This document shows, piece by piece, positions 49,779-62,826 of a DNA stretch of 64,000 nt. The number at the start of each line of letters is the position of its first letter. The stretch's first letter is position 1. Below the pieces are notes generated by a model that saw only the letters and a program-made list of their open reading frames with translations, was not told where the DNA came from and made no database searches. Source of the stretch: Fratercula arctica. Taxonomy: Eukaryota > Chordata > Aves > Charadriiformes > Alcidae. The stretch spans positions 37,342,817 to 37,406,816 of the forward strand of contig CANTUZ010000008.1 of the NCBI GenBank assembly GCA_947846985.1, written 5' to 3'. A program made the translations under genes and the position numbers.

Positions 49779-52700
49779 CGAGTCAAGCGTTCTGCATCCC
49801 AGCCTGCGGAGAGTGGGCGCCAGCCCCCAGATGCCCCAGGCTGAGGCAACTTACTGACAGTAACAAGTTGCACAGCAAGTATTCAAACACATGGTATAAC
49901 TGAGGGAGGCAAATTGTTCTGCTTCATATGAAACAGCCACCAGAAGGCAAAAGTTCACAGGACTTCACTTCCAATTTTTCTTTTAATAAGGCTACAAGAG
50001 CATATTTCATTCAATACAGACAGGTTTGTGTCATTTATGAACAATGGGAAAACACTGAAGCAATTATTAAGACTGTTCCCTATAAACTTCCCAATAACTG
50101 CTTCCATTCCTTCAGAATCCTGTCCTCCTCTTCTGAATCAAAATAGAGTGCAATGAGACAAGCTGTGCTTTAAGACTTTCTCCCACAATATGACCACCAC
50201 TTCCTTCGCTGGACCACAAGAGAAGTCCAAGTGCAAATTTTACTTAGCCTCAAATAATAATTTTTTTAAACCTCTTATTTAATGAGTGTTTTTCTGCAAC
50301 TGTTGTTAGGAGTTCATGGCACCAAAGCCAAGTCAGGCATTCAATTTTTTCAAGAGCAAAAGCAGATGTCTCTGTATCTGAAATATCTTTGTAAATACAG
50401 TCCAAAATACATGCAGACAACCCTGTACTCATAATAAGCGGATACCTGAAGGAATATTCTGTTTCCATGAGTTTACTGATGAAGGGGCTGTAATGATTAG
50501 GATGCAGGTATTGTGGGTCCTTTAGAGTTCTTCACCCTAATGGGTCAAACTATGATTGTCCCATCAGTCTATGGCTGTGAAACAGAGATAGTGACAGCTG
50601 GCATTCTTATGGCTGAGCAAATATAAGGCATCACTAATGTAGAACATATTCTACACACAGGATATGGTGTTATCCCTAGTAATGCTTATGCTTACCAATA
50701 AATAGCTGCTTTACGGCTACCTTATATCCCTTGACCCTACATCTCTTGCATACAGACGACCTTCTGTAGCAAAATCAATTTGTTGGTATGCTCCAACAGT
50801 TACTTATCATTGCTATGTCGTGCACAGAAAGCTAATTTTTTGATGGCACAGAGAGCTGAGGGCTGTCTTTCCTCAGTCCCTGCCATCACTGCCTGTGGTA
50901 CCACAAGTAAAATTTGCCTCTCTTCTTCCAAAGGTGACCAAGGGACATGATGGCAGTCTGTATAAGAGAACCTGTGCAGGAAACGGCTATTTGGTCTCTC
51001 ATAAATGGTTTTACTCACTGCTACTAATTCTCATCAGGTGGCAGAATTAAAAAAAAAAAAAGGCTTTTTTCATTTAAAGAATATTTAAATTTCTAAGCTT
51101 TTAAGCTTCCATGGTATCCTGTATCAACAGCATAAATGCTTTCCAAAAGTGATTAGACATGTTCTTGGAGGGTAAGTTGATCAGTGGCTAGTAAAACTTA
51201 GAAGTTCACGTGCAACATCTCACCCCGGGATCTTTCAGCTGCTGATTGCTTCAGACTGGAGAACGCTGAACAGGCAGCCTGTAGTTCCCTTACTTTGTTT
51301 TTACGTGCCTCCCCAACCTGCCACTGGCAACTGCTGGAGAAAGCACCCATGTAAGCCTTTTCAGCCATGACCATTCCCGTATTAGTGTTCAGCCTTCCTT
51401 TCAGTATGTTTACATTTCAGCATCCATAGAAACTTACAGCTGTTCATGCCTATTTCTAGAGGCTACTTAGAGGTTTTTTAAATCTCATTATCCTGTATCC
51501 CCACAGTGTATATGAGAAGTACCCTTTGCGATTTTAAAAGTCTTCGGTGCCTTTAGCATGAAGAAAACAGACATTAAATTGTTTTCCGAGATAGCCAGTA
51601 TTTCCTTACTAATAGCTGTACCAAGAAACAGGGCCATATTCATTGCCTGCATTTAATTTGCATTGGGCACTTCTGCAGTAACTCCTCCATCCAGGTAATA
51701 AAACAAGGCATGGCCTTCTTCCCCATCAACAGCTAAGCACAGCACCCGCACTCTTCTAACCACAAAATACTTAATCAGAAACTGCATGGACTGCTCGGGA
51801 CATGGGTCAGTTGGGAATGATGAACCCAGGCTCTAACCCAGGCAGTGAGATGGAGCTGGCTGCCGGTGGCCTGGGCACATAGCATCAGCTGGGGCCTCTA
51901 GACAGGGCACCATGCAGTGAGTTCACAAACATTACAGGCCAAACATTACAAACAGGCAACACAAAATGAACTGGGGAAAAAGGATCCAAAGACAGCATGT
52001 GCAGGAAGAGGTTCTTTTAACCTCTGTAAAGCAGGATCACGCTTACAGACAGCAGACAAAAGTGAAGGGACATAGAAGACAGGGCTGCCTATAGACATCA
52101 GTCTGACACTTTTCTCAGTACTGAGCTTGCTGAATCATGGAAACTGCATTAAATACAGAAAGTGAGGAGCAAAAGCTGAGCTGCCCAGGAAAAGAGAATC
52201 TTTGATATTTCCCCCAGGCTGGTCCTCAAAACTCTCCTCCAGTCACCGTCCCTAATTCATCTTTTAGATTAAATCAGATTAAGTGGCTGCAAAAGTCCGT
52301 CTGTCACATTGCGTAGGCTGCTTCTGAATGACCTTAGTGTCCATACCAAAATGGTTTCTGATTCCCCCCATTAAGCTAAACACTCTCAGATGTACAGGAG
52401 AACATGATGATACTCCAACTGATACCAGACTGGAGCGCTGTCTGAACAGACAAATGGTGAAGCATAAGATCCACCACATTTAGTTTTTGGAGATCTGAGG
52501 CAAAGAAAAAGGAAGTGGTTTTTTTTCAGGTCTTACTAAAGACTGCCTAACTCAACTGCAAAATGGACAATCACAGTTCATCTACCCAGATCCCACCACG
52601 GCCTTAGCCACAAAATCGTACTTCTTACACAATGGAGGTTTCTTCCAGTTTTCACTGTCGTTCCGTGGGATGAATCCTATGCTATCACTACTAAATGTAG

Positions 52701-53336
52701 CTATGTTAAATATCATGAACTTTTTAGTTATTGAAAGAAAAAAAAACAAACAGAAAACAGAAAAAGATGGTTAACATCGTTATAAATCAAAGCTCTTTCA
52801 GTTGCAATTCACGGTCTGGATACTGGGAAATGCAATTAATGTTAACATTGAAGGTCAAAACAATGTGCTTGTGTTAGAAACACTTTCATTTTTAAGCAAG
52901 TGCAGGTAAATAAGAATGCATTACATTAAATGGATCCTGTTAGATATCATAGTGAATAGACTGGACCGAGTTCACACCATGTGGAGAATTAGGAAGTACT
53001 TTTCTTCCTTTTTCCAAACTACTCTCTCCCTCTACATGCAAAAGTAAACAGACACGAAAGCCAACTCTTACCCAGCTGGTGGTCTATTGCTGTTATTCCT
53101 ACATCAGTTTCCACCTTAAGCCTGTGCAGCAGTTTTCTTTCAGTCTCAAGCTCTGCTTTGTCACTGGTCAGCAATACTGTTCCTTTAATGATTAACTGAA
53201 TAAATTAGCACCAGAGTCGCAGCTGAACGTTGTGGAACAAGTCACTACCACAAAGGTTTTATTTTAAACTATGAGAGCAAATAGTTACTCACAGCTTAGG
53301 TGAACACTGGTTAAGAGATAAAAGTGCATACAGTCC
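49779..53336. other. Non-coding, nothing recognised
   Basis: Unique sequence. A small GC-richer patch lies at about 49790-49850. No exon is supported. Confidence 0.6.
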
Positions 53337-53370
53337 TTTTTTGTTTTTTTTTAAAAAAAAAAAAAAAAAA
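53337..53370. repeat. T-run/A-run inverted homopolymers
   Basis: T6-G-T9 is followed directly by A18. The T9/A9 core is a perfect palindrome that could form a hairpin. Confidence 0.93.
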
Positions 53371-56300
53371 CCACAACCCAAAACTTAAAAAGCTTTAATT
53401 AGCTTTGCTACTTAAAAATCAGTCTTCCAGGGAAGAGGCAGAAAGAGATTAAAGCATACCTAAAAATCCACATAACTCTAAGGATAATAATCTGCTAATA
53501 CACACTCCGGCATCTTAAGGGCAGCTTATTGCTACACACATCCATCAACGCACATTCTAAATGAGACCAGCCTGTACCAAAACAAGATCCACCAAGCAGG
53601 TTTCGAAAAGAGAATAAATATAGCTGTCTATTTAATATGAAACCTCTGATAAACTAGTGCAAAAGAAAAAAAATTATAAATGGGCAATGCAGCTTTGCAA
53701 ATCTGTTAAAGTAACTGTATTCATCAATAGCTATTTACTGATGGCCTACACCTCCTTGCGTCTGTCCAGCACCAAGCACAACGCGACTGGGGTCCCTAAC
53801 TGATTCCTAGGTGTCGGGATAATGCAATTTTTTAAAAATTAAACTATTACGAAGGGAAGCATACTCTTCTTGTCATGGAGATTTCATATTTCTGTCTTCA
53901 AAACATACAAACTGGGAGTACCTGGATTTCATCTGCCAGTCGCTCACGACAACACAGTAGTTATCTAAGCCCTGTTTTAGCTGCAGCTCCCATACTGCTG
54001 TGTTTCACACCATTCTGCTGCTTCTGTTTCTTATTTTCTAATCCAGTACAATGTCAGAGTGTGGATAAAAACTCTCAAACTCTAGACAAGGCAATTTAGC
54101 CTTGTTCAACTGGCTGCTGCTCTTATATGTCTGAAGGTGGTACATTCTGTGCCAATAGCTTGCAGGTTGTTCTGTCTGGGGTAAGATGAAGACATTGCTC
54201 AGCTGAAGACCAATTTTCCTTCCTACATTTAAGCATGCCCAACACGTGCTTCTTGTCTTCCCTTTAATCTTGGTACAGAGCTGGAAGCTAAAGTTTAAAC
54301 CAGAACTCTTCTGTCACTCATTTTAGCTCCGTACACGCCCCAGGTGGCTTTGCACAGATGCGTTGGATGCTTCAACCATCCAGCAGAAGTTTCCACTTGG
54401 CAGCCACCTCCTGCTTTCACACGCTGCCGCAGCCCGGGAGTGCACCATAGTGGGCGCTTCCCCCCAGCTCCTCCCCAGCCACCTTGGGCACCAGAAACAC
54501 TCTGCTGGGAGCACACGGCCTTGCAGTCACGTGCAGTGAGACATTTTGGCAGCTAGAGACACTAAATGCTAATTGAACACCCTTTTCCTCTCCTTTTCAT
54601 GAATAGCTGCAAGATACGGCATTTTCTCTCCTTGCCAATTCTTATACTGTTGGAGCAAAAAGGTGGCAGCCTCTCCCTGGACTGATTATCATTGCTGCGT
54701 ACCCAGCTCCATCATTTGGTATGCTTCACGCACTCTCCTCTGATCTGGCAACAGTCCTGAGTACAAGCTAATTTACACCTTCAGTATAATGGCTTTTGTG
54801 TCTTCTGCTAGTGTGGAATATATTACATGCAGCTGAAACAGAAGTCCAGCATGCCACTGTCTGCCATCATCTTGTAAAAAGAACAAAAAACAGCAAAGAA
54901 AAGAGATCGTTTGAATTTTTACATAGCTGGTTTTGTTTCCAGACCTTTCTGAGTCCATGACAGTTTCCTTGTGGTTACATACTTCTTTCCTGCACACCCC
55001 TGGAAGCAATCCAAGGAAGGGTACAGATACCAGAGATGCAAGAGATGCAGCATTTCAGTTACAGAAAAATGCTTCTGAGTATTAAAATGTCTTCCTTTTT
55101 TAGAAGGAGTTTGCACTTGCCTTACTGAAAGAAAAATCCATCCTCAGTTCTGTCACTCCAGAGACACAAAGAGCGGGATTTAAAGAGCCTAGTGTTGAAA
55201 TCTTCAAAACAACCCTTACAGCTCAAACCTGTGTTCCCAAGCCACAGGAAAAAGCAGGGGAGGGGGGGGAAAGGCCAATTCTCCTTTTTCCCTGCCTCCC
55301 CCTCAAAAACTTTGCAACACATTTCTCAAACCTAAGTCCTTTGCCTCAGGCCACACAATTGCCTCACTCTGCTTCTTGGACACACCTTAAGGTTTGCGTA
55401 AGGCTGTGTTTGTGCCAACTGCACACGAAAATGTACTACTTAAGGGTACCTAGGCTGTCATTTTGCTATTAAGCCACAGTACTGCATGCAGCGTTTACAA
55501 CAAGTACAGTTACACCAGCACACGAAGGGGTCAGTACAGTAGAGGGGACAGCAAGCAGGGGCAGGAGGACCACCTCTCTCAGCCACAGGGCCAGCCTCTG
55601 CCGGGCTAATGTGACCACCAGCCTCAGGTGTTAGTGCCCAAGGACAAACTTGACCAGGAGAGGAATAGAACATAGCTGGATTATCTAACGCCCTCACATA
55701 ATTTTACTTCCTTTAGGGATATATTAAAGCTTTCTCAATGTGCTCTGGAGCCAGTAGTGCAGCCTCATGTACCAACAGAGGCCCAACCGTGGGTCCTGGG
55801 GAGAGTTTAGGGGTGAAAATGAGACTGCAGCCAACCTGTGAGAGACCTCAAGTGTCCCTGGGTCTTGCGCTCAGCTGTACAAGAAGCACAACATGAGGTG
55901 GAAATGAGCCATACAAGGCTAGAGGAGCAGATGGGCTAGTCGAGGCTGCCTGCCCCCCATGCGAGGGTGAGCAGACAGCCTGGGCTGAGCTTCCAGGGTC
56001 CACCTGCCTTTCCCCACCCTGCACAGGAATGCCTCAGCACCGGTTCATTACTGATTCAAACGATCAGGATGACTTTACGGTTGCTTGGGCAGGTTTGCTC
56101 TTTGTAGCACAAATCGAGCACTGGAACGTCTGCAGGATCCCAGACAGCTCTGGGATATGGGGAAGTGCCTTTGCACGACTAAGCAGTAGAAAATTAAAAA
56201 GGAAGAGAAACACCACCTCCAGTGTCTGCATCGCTCCAACTCCTCCCCCACACAGCGGACTCGCTGGGCTCAGCAATGCAAGTTACTGGGTTTTAAGAGC

Positions 56301-59281
56301 AACAGGCATGCTTCTTGCTGCAGAGGGAACATTCTGCCCGTTCTTGGTTTCCAGCGCCCCACCTCACTTTACCTGTTCTGAATGGCACAGGCAAGGCATG
56401 CTGACTGCAGTTTTTACATACCAAGTTTTAATGAGGACTCTGTATACCACAACCAACTTTTAACAATGTGCGCACACAAAATGATTCCCAACCAGTACGC
56501 AGACCAGACTTTACGGTACTCAGCTCCGTGGGCCGCCTATTCCTGAGCAAAAAACTGGCAACAGAGCAGCCAATTTCCACAAGAAGTTTGGTCCCCCTGC
56601 GCTGGCTATTTGTTTCCACAAACCCACACAGACCAAACCTAGTGTAGCCAAGGATAAGCACGCAAAGCTTCACAGCAACGCTGCAATGAGAGAAGCCAAA
56701 TTCACAGGGTTGCAGGTTCCTCACCTTATTAAAGAACCTTAACCTTTTAATACCATGTTGTCAGGCACTGTGATGCACTGCTTAAGTGATAGTGCTTAAA
56801 TAACAACAACAACATGAAACGAATAGTTTCACTTTTCAGACTGAACACAGCAAGATACAGGACATAAAATTAAGTGCTGTGACTGACAGCAGTAAGTTAC
56901 TGAACCAACTCTTTGAACCCAAAAGGAGGGCCACCACTAATTGAAATAAATCCCCAATTACTGGATTCTATTAGAGGTCTACCACTACCAGGACTGTCAG
57001 AGACAGCTGGTTCTGGACAGGTATCTGCAATATTCCAGAAAGATTTTTCAGTCATTTCCTGGTAAATATTCTCTGCCTACTGACTGTGTAGGAAGATACC
57101 AGATCTTAAGAGGAAGCCTAGCTGTGCTGTCATGCTCCTTTTTTAATAATGGAAAAGCACATAATTTCCAAATAGAGAAATCTTTGGCAGTGATCTCAAA
57201 GAAAATAGAAGATTCTTCTATTTTTTTGTTATTATTTTACATGGTAGCACTTTAGACACCATCCCCTGATTACAATGTGACTCCTTAACTTTCCTGTTGT
57301 TATTAATGCCTACGCTAGTCCTAGGATTCCTTCTAATTATAGTTTATTACAGATTCTGTCGGTTTTGTTTGCTAAGTAAGTTGGTAGCTAGGCTAAGTGT
57401 CAGATAGTGACCAAGACAGATGATCTAATGGTTCTCTTTGGTTTTAATCCTTAAAAAATGGGGGAAAAAAAGAGAGATGTAAGGTCACTGAACTGAACTG
57501 TCTGAAATGGATTTCACAACACAGCCCTTCCAGCCTTTGAGACCTTCAAAAGATTTCAATATTTGGCTCCACAGTTACATATTCGTTTACAGCACAGACA
57601 TCCTGGGACTCTCCTCTGTAACCCCATGCGAGTCCGGGCGCTGGTATGTGGGACAAGACAGAGCCTGCCAGTGGTTAAGCCTGAGAGGCAAGAGTGAGCT
57701 TGAACGAGTCTATCCTGGAGTCAGCCCCAACGTGCTCCAAGACCCTGCCAGCACAGCGCCCACAGCTCCTGTTTCCATGACTCAGTGCTTCCCCCACTGC
57801 TCCTGGGGAGGCTCTCTGAGCAACACCGAGGGAGCCCATCTAACCTACACACAGATGAGGAGGAAGGAGAAGAGGTGCTGCAACACCAACAAGGCGTCTG
57901 TGCTTCACTCGGAGTTGGCAAGCACTAGCGCAGCTAACTGGTAACCAAAAGCAAGTAACTGCTGCTGTAACGAACAAGAAAGAAACTGCTGTAAGCAGTT
58001 TGAAAACTGTGCTCCTGGGAACCATTAGCTTATTAGACCCACAGTCCAGATCGTCGGTGGTGGTGGAGTACAATAAAAGCAAAGATAGGAAGAACCGGGC
58101 ATTTCCTTAGAAGTAGGAAGGGGTCAACATGTTAGCAAATGTGTAAGAGAGCAGTCTTGGGTAATCAGGCAATACAGGTATTTACGAGTCCTTTTCTTTC
58201 ACGGCCTAGGGAAAGAGCTTAGAGCTCCCAGGTTGGCCCTACTCCCCCAACCAGAACAACCTCAGAGACACTGGGGAAGCCGTGGCATTTCCAACCTGTA
58301 CATGGTACTTCCAAATCTACAGTGATGCTCCTGAATGGTCAGTGATAGCTCCAAAATGGCCAAGAATCTTGCCGATAAAAATCAACAGAGAAGGCAGTCA
58401 TGCATGGCAATCACAAGAAACTACTAAAGACACTGCTACATAACTCACCTAAATACCAAGGGAAAAACAACTGTTTCCTGAAAATTAAACAGGGGAATCC
58501 CTCTTAATACATATATCCGGCATCTCCCATCCTGACGCAGAGAACACAGTTCTCCCAGAGATACTAGTAATTTCAAGTTAGCCAAGTCTCTAATTAATCC
58601 GTTCTGCAGAATTTATCGACTCTGATGTTTTTCCAGGCATAACATTATTGGGAGTTACAGCTAAGGTGTCCAAGTTTCATTCCTGTTATAACACAGTTCA
58701 GCATTGCTGGGCCTGTGTTTTTGTAATCTCATGTTGTTGCTCCTCATTCTGTCCCAAGAGCTTTGTTCTCCAACAGTTTTGACTTCACAAAGAGCCCCAC
58801 CCCTCTCTGCCGAACGTGTCACAGCAGAGTTTAGATTATCCATCCCTTATCTTGTCTTGAGGTGCATCTTCTCTCCCCTGCAAAAAAAGCTCTGTTTAAA
58901 CAAAAACAATCAGGCCTTATTCACTTAATAAAGGCTGTTTTGAGATGAATATGCATTGTACGATGTGGATTGTTGCATTCTTGCAACATAAGCCACTTCT
59001 CTGAGTCTTCTGTGCTGCATCCATATGTGGGATGTTTAGTACAATGGCCTCATTGTAATCACACAACTTTGGCCTTGTGTTGGAAAAAACTGAAGAGAGC
59101 TTCCAGAATTGCAGAAAGATCAAAGGTTGAAGCCAGGCACTAATGACCTAATAGGCAGAGGTCTAAAAGTCAGCAAACCCCCTAACCCTGGAGCACAGCT
59201 CTTAGTACACTTGCTGCTGTTTTCGGATTACGGCTGCATCTTTGTTTCTTCTCAGCTCTCATTCCACATTTTTGTAGCAGA
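53371..59281. other. Non-coding with GC-richer patches
   Basis: No exon is recognised. GC-richer patches lie at about 54330-54540, 55540-55640, 55740-56040 and 57600-57900. In these patches open frames of 66-145 codons appear on both strands, as expected where stop codons are scarce. None shows a known domain. Confidence 0.55.
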
Positions 59282-59337
59282 TCATAGAGTAGTTTGGGTT
59301 GGAAGGGACCTTTAAAGGTCATCTTGTCCAACCCCGC
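59282..59337 (-). mobile_element. CR1: CR1 LINE 3'-end stub
   Basis: TCATAGAGTAGTTTGGGTTGG, then AAGGGACCTTTAAAGGTCAT and CTTGTCCAACCCC, is a minus-strand CR1 tail cut off after about 55 bases. Confidence 0.9.
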
Positions 59338-62300
59338 TATAGATTCCCTTATTTCCTTAAAGTATAAAAATTAGGATCCTAGAACTTTATTGCTTCTCAT
59401 TCATTGCTCTTTTGCAGTCATGCAGTGACCTCATCTGAGGCTTGCAGGAGCCTTCCGAAAAGCAATGTGAAACTGTGGCGTTTCAGCCAACAGCTGCTCT
59501 GGTTGCCTGATGCTACTACCAGCACCTTGGTCAGCCTTGGAAGAAAGTTTATTGACCACTGAGTACTGATGGTCAGTTTGAACACTGACTATCAGCAACA
59601 AAAAAAAACAAACCAAAACAAAACAAAAAACCCGCACCTAACACCCAACAAAGTCTTAGTGGCTAAACAATGAAACATGCCAAAAAAAGTCTCTCGTACA
59701 GTTAAACTGAAGGGCTCATACAGCACATAACTAAATATACATGCTATCACTATCTATTTTTAAGATGTACAGGAAATAGCAAGCTGCTATTTTCTGTTGC
59801 ATAGCTTTCTCTGTAATATTAAGGTGTTAATGTTCTCTGTTTAATACAAAAGGGGTTAATGCTCACTGATCATAAGAACTGTGGGACAGAAGATAAAGTT
59901 GTCACAGACTCTGGTTGTTCTCAGGGTAGCACTAGAGTGTTTGAATGACCTCACCTGTAAGTTTCCTGAATGCTCCAGACTATTTTGTAAAACAGACTCC
60001 TAATTTTCCAGGCAAAACAAAGTGTTTTGGAAAAACTACTGTTCTAAGGTCTTATAGTCAAAATCATTAATTATTTTACTGTTGGCTTTAAGTTAAGCCA
60101 CTGCTTTGCCTAGATGTACAGACACATGCTGTAGTGTCTTTGATTCCATTGCAATAACTGAAATGTATTTGAACATTGATATACACAAGAAAAAGGGGAA
60201 AACTGCTATACATCTATATAATAGAGAAGAAGCCATTTAATTTTATAAAAGGAAGTTTTTTGAATTAAAATATTTGTAAAAACCGTCACTCTCAAATCAT
60301 GATCAAGCACATTTTGGAGGTAGAAATCCAGGTAATCGGTGTGTACTAGACATCTGGAAGCATCAGGTAAGAAGGATAAAACTTCTTTTAAGGAATTTGG
60401 CAGATGTATCCCAGATAGCTAAGGAATAACAAGTTTAGAAAGTTTCTGCTCCTTGTTGTGACTGCTGCTTAGTCAAAATTGGCAGTAGCTGAACACAGCA
60501 AGTTTTAGTGAAAGTACTCAGGCTCAACAGCTAAGACAATATTACACCAAGGAACACAAGGAAGAAGTTAAACATGCAGCCATCCACTCACACACACATC
60601 AGTCTCAATCTCTTTGACGACTCAGCCAGTACTTAGCACTTCATCTATGATAAGCAGTGTATAATCTTGTTGCACAATGGTGTAGCCTGTTATTTCTATA
60701 AAGTCTTCTTCTCTCACAAGTTTTACACAACCATGAAGCAGTGTTGTGGAAAGCATGCTGGCAGCAACACAAAGATCTCACTGATGTGAAAGCCAAAGCC
60801 TTTATTATAAGCTGGGTGGTCAGGCTGCCAAGTAATGCTGTTTATTAATGCTATGCATTACTAAACACTGTTCCTCTATGCAGGATCTTTAAAGCTAATA
60901 CTGTGTTTTATGGAGCAATATGTAATAATAATAAATAATATTTTAATTAAGTAATCCATAAATTGATAGCTATGCTCTGCTATCATAAGAAGGTATTCTA
61001 GTGAAATGTAATTCCCAATTTACAGTATTCAATGCTAGCAATACGAAACAAGTGGAACTGTTAGCACCTATCAAATCAAAACAATTTTTAAATCAGGTGG
61101 AGTCCAGATCTTTACCTGGGAACCATCAGTAGAGATCATACTAGAGATCCATGACAGTGCATTGCTCTTGTTTTCATTTTCCCGTACAGAAGAGGTTGTA
61201 GCATTATGAGGCTACTGATCAGCCACATCTCACACAATTCAAGGGGGAGGAAAAGATTGGAGACTACGGAAAGCCTGCACAACCATCACAAAGCAAGCAG
61301 GTTTCTTCACCTCCTTTCACCCATCCTTAATGTCCCCATAGTGCACAAGTCCCACTGGCTTTGCCCCACTTGTCCCCGTAAGGCCCAGTGCCCTGCTGGG
61401 GTGGACACTGGAGCTGCTGAGCTCGCTGGGGACCAGGAAGCATGGCGCAGAGCCCTCCTCTGCAATGTTTCGGCTGGTGAGAGGCTCTCCCGTGGCTCCT
61501 GCCCAGCTGATGCATGCATCCAGGAACAGAGGTGGCACCCCAGGGAGCTGAACCCCAGTGGGATGGGGTGCCAGTCGCTGTGGCTTTATACCCAGCTCAC
61601 ATACCTCCTACCCTAACCAAAAAAATGCTTTTGCCCAAAAACTATACTGAGTATGACACACAGGCAGACCAACAAAACTATTTAAATTTACAGCTTCTGT
61701 ATTCAACATGTTATACAAGAGCAGATATGAAAATCTGGCAGAGGATGTAAGCTGTAGACTTTTACACTACGTTCAGGATGATTTTCCAAAGTCTTGTTCT
61801 CACAGAAGACCTGGTGCCGGAACTTTGGAAACATCCCAAGGAATTAAAAGTTTTTCAAGCTCAGGTGAAGTACTAATTTAGGAAACGAGCCAGGAGGTAA
61901 CATTTATAAATCTACAGTGCAGCCAAGTGGACACATTTAGAACGCACTTATCAATTAGCTTGTCATGTTTGTGCAAGAGATTCTGCCACGCTCCAGTGAC
62001 AGAGAGAAAACACAAACACACCAGACACATTTGGTAACACCCTGGTTTTGAAGTTTCAATTTCATGCAGAAGAAAGCTCAGGCATTGCTCTTTTCCTTGT
62101 AAGAAGAGTGCAAATACCTGATGCAAATAGGGAATTAGCCAGGGATGATTCTCTTCATGAACTCTGTGCACAGATTAAGTCCTAACACTACTTTCAGGCA
62201 ACCTCCTGACGGAACTGCATTAAATCTGCAAGACGGTTGCTATTCCCTCTGCAGGTTCTGCAGAGGATCACCTGAGATTTCCTGATACTAGTCTTAAGCA

Positions 62301-62722
62301 CAGTTTAAAGCTGCTTGGCAAAACTGTTAAAACTATTTTTCACATTTTTCATTAATACTGTTGTGGTTTACACTGACTCCAATTTCAATCATCCATTTTC
62401 AATAGTGCATAATGGGAGGGAGTAAGGATGCAAGAGTATAACCACTGTTACTGCAAAAGAGATTTTTCTGCCAGTTTTTGTAAGTATACAGCTGTACTTT
62501 TCACCTTCAAATACCATCACTAGGGAGAAAGCCCAAGCTTCCAGAACCTCCTGTTAAAACATCAACGCAAACCCCACATTTGTGTATGTGGATGAACTGA
62601 GTATTGTTATATATCATTGTGCAATTAAGCAATAGATATGATGTACATTTATTTTTAAAATGTCATGTTATATTTAACTGCTTCCTTAACAAATCCCACT
62701 AGAATGTATCCCACCTTTACAG
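59338..62722. other. Non-coding, nothing recognised
   Basis: An A/C-rich low-complexity patch lies at 59598-59630. The stretch at about 61350-61570 is GC-rich, with a 136-codon plus frame (61206-61616) opposed by three minus frames and no recognised domain. The rest is unique AT-rich DNA. Confidence 0.55.
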
Positions 62723-62826
62723 AAAATAAATAAAATAAAATAAAATAAAATAAAATAAAATAAAATAAAATAAAATAAAATAAAATAAAATAAAATAAAA
62801 TAAAATAAAATAAAATAAAATAAAAT
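62723..62826. repeat. (TAAAA)19 pentanucleotide array
   Basis: After an imperfect AAAATAAA lead-in, nineteen perfect TAAAA copies run from 62731 to 62825. On the minus strand the array reads as an open, periodic aromatic/aliphatic repeat. That is an artefact of a 5-bp unit without stops, not a protein. Confidence 0.98.

Noticed and set aside
61206..61616. 136-codon plus frame in a GC-rich patch
   Set aside because: Three minus frames overlap it, no domain is visible and no splice or promoter context supports an exon.
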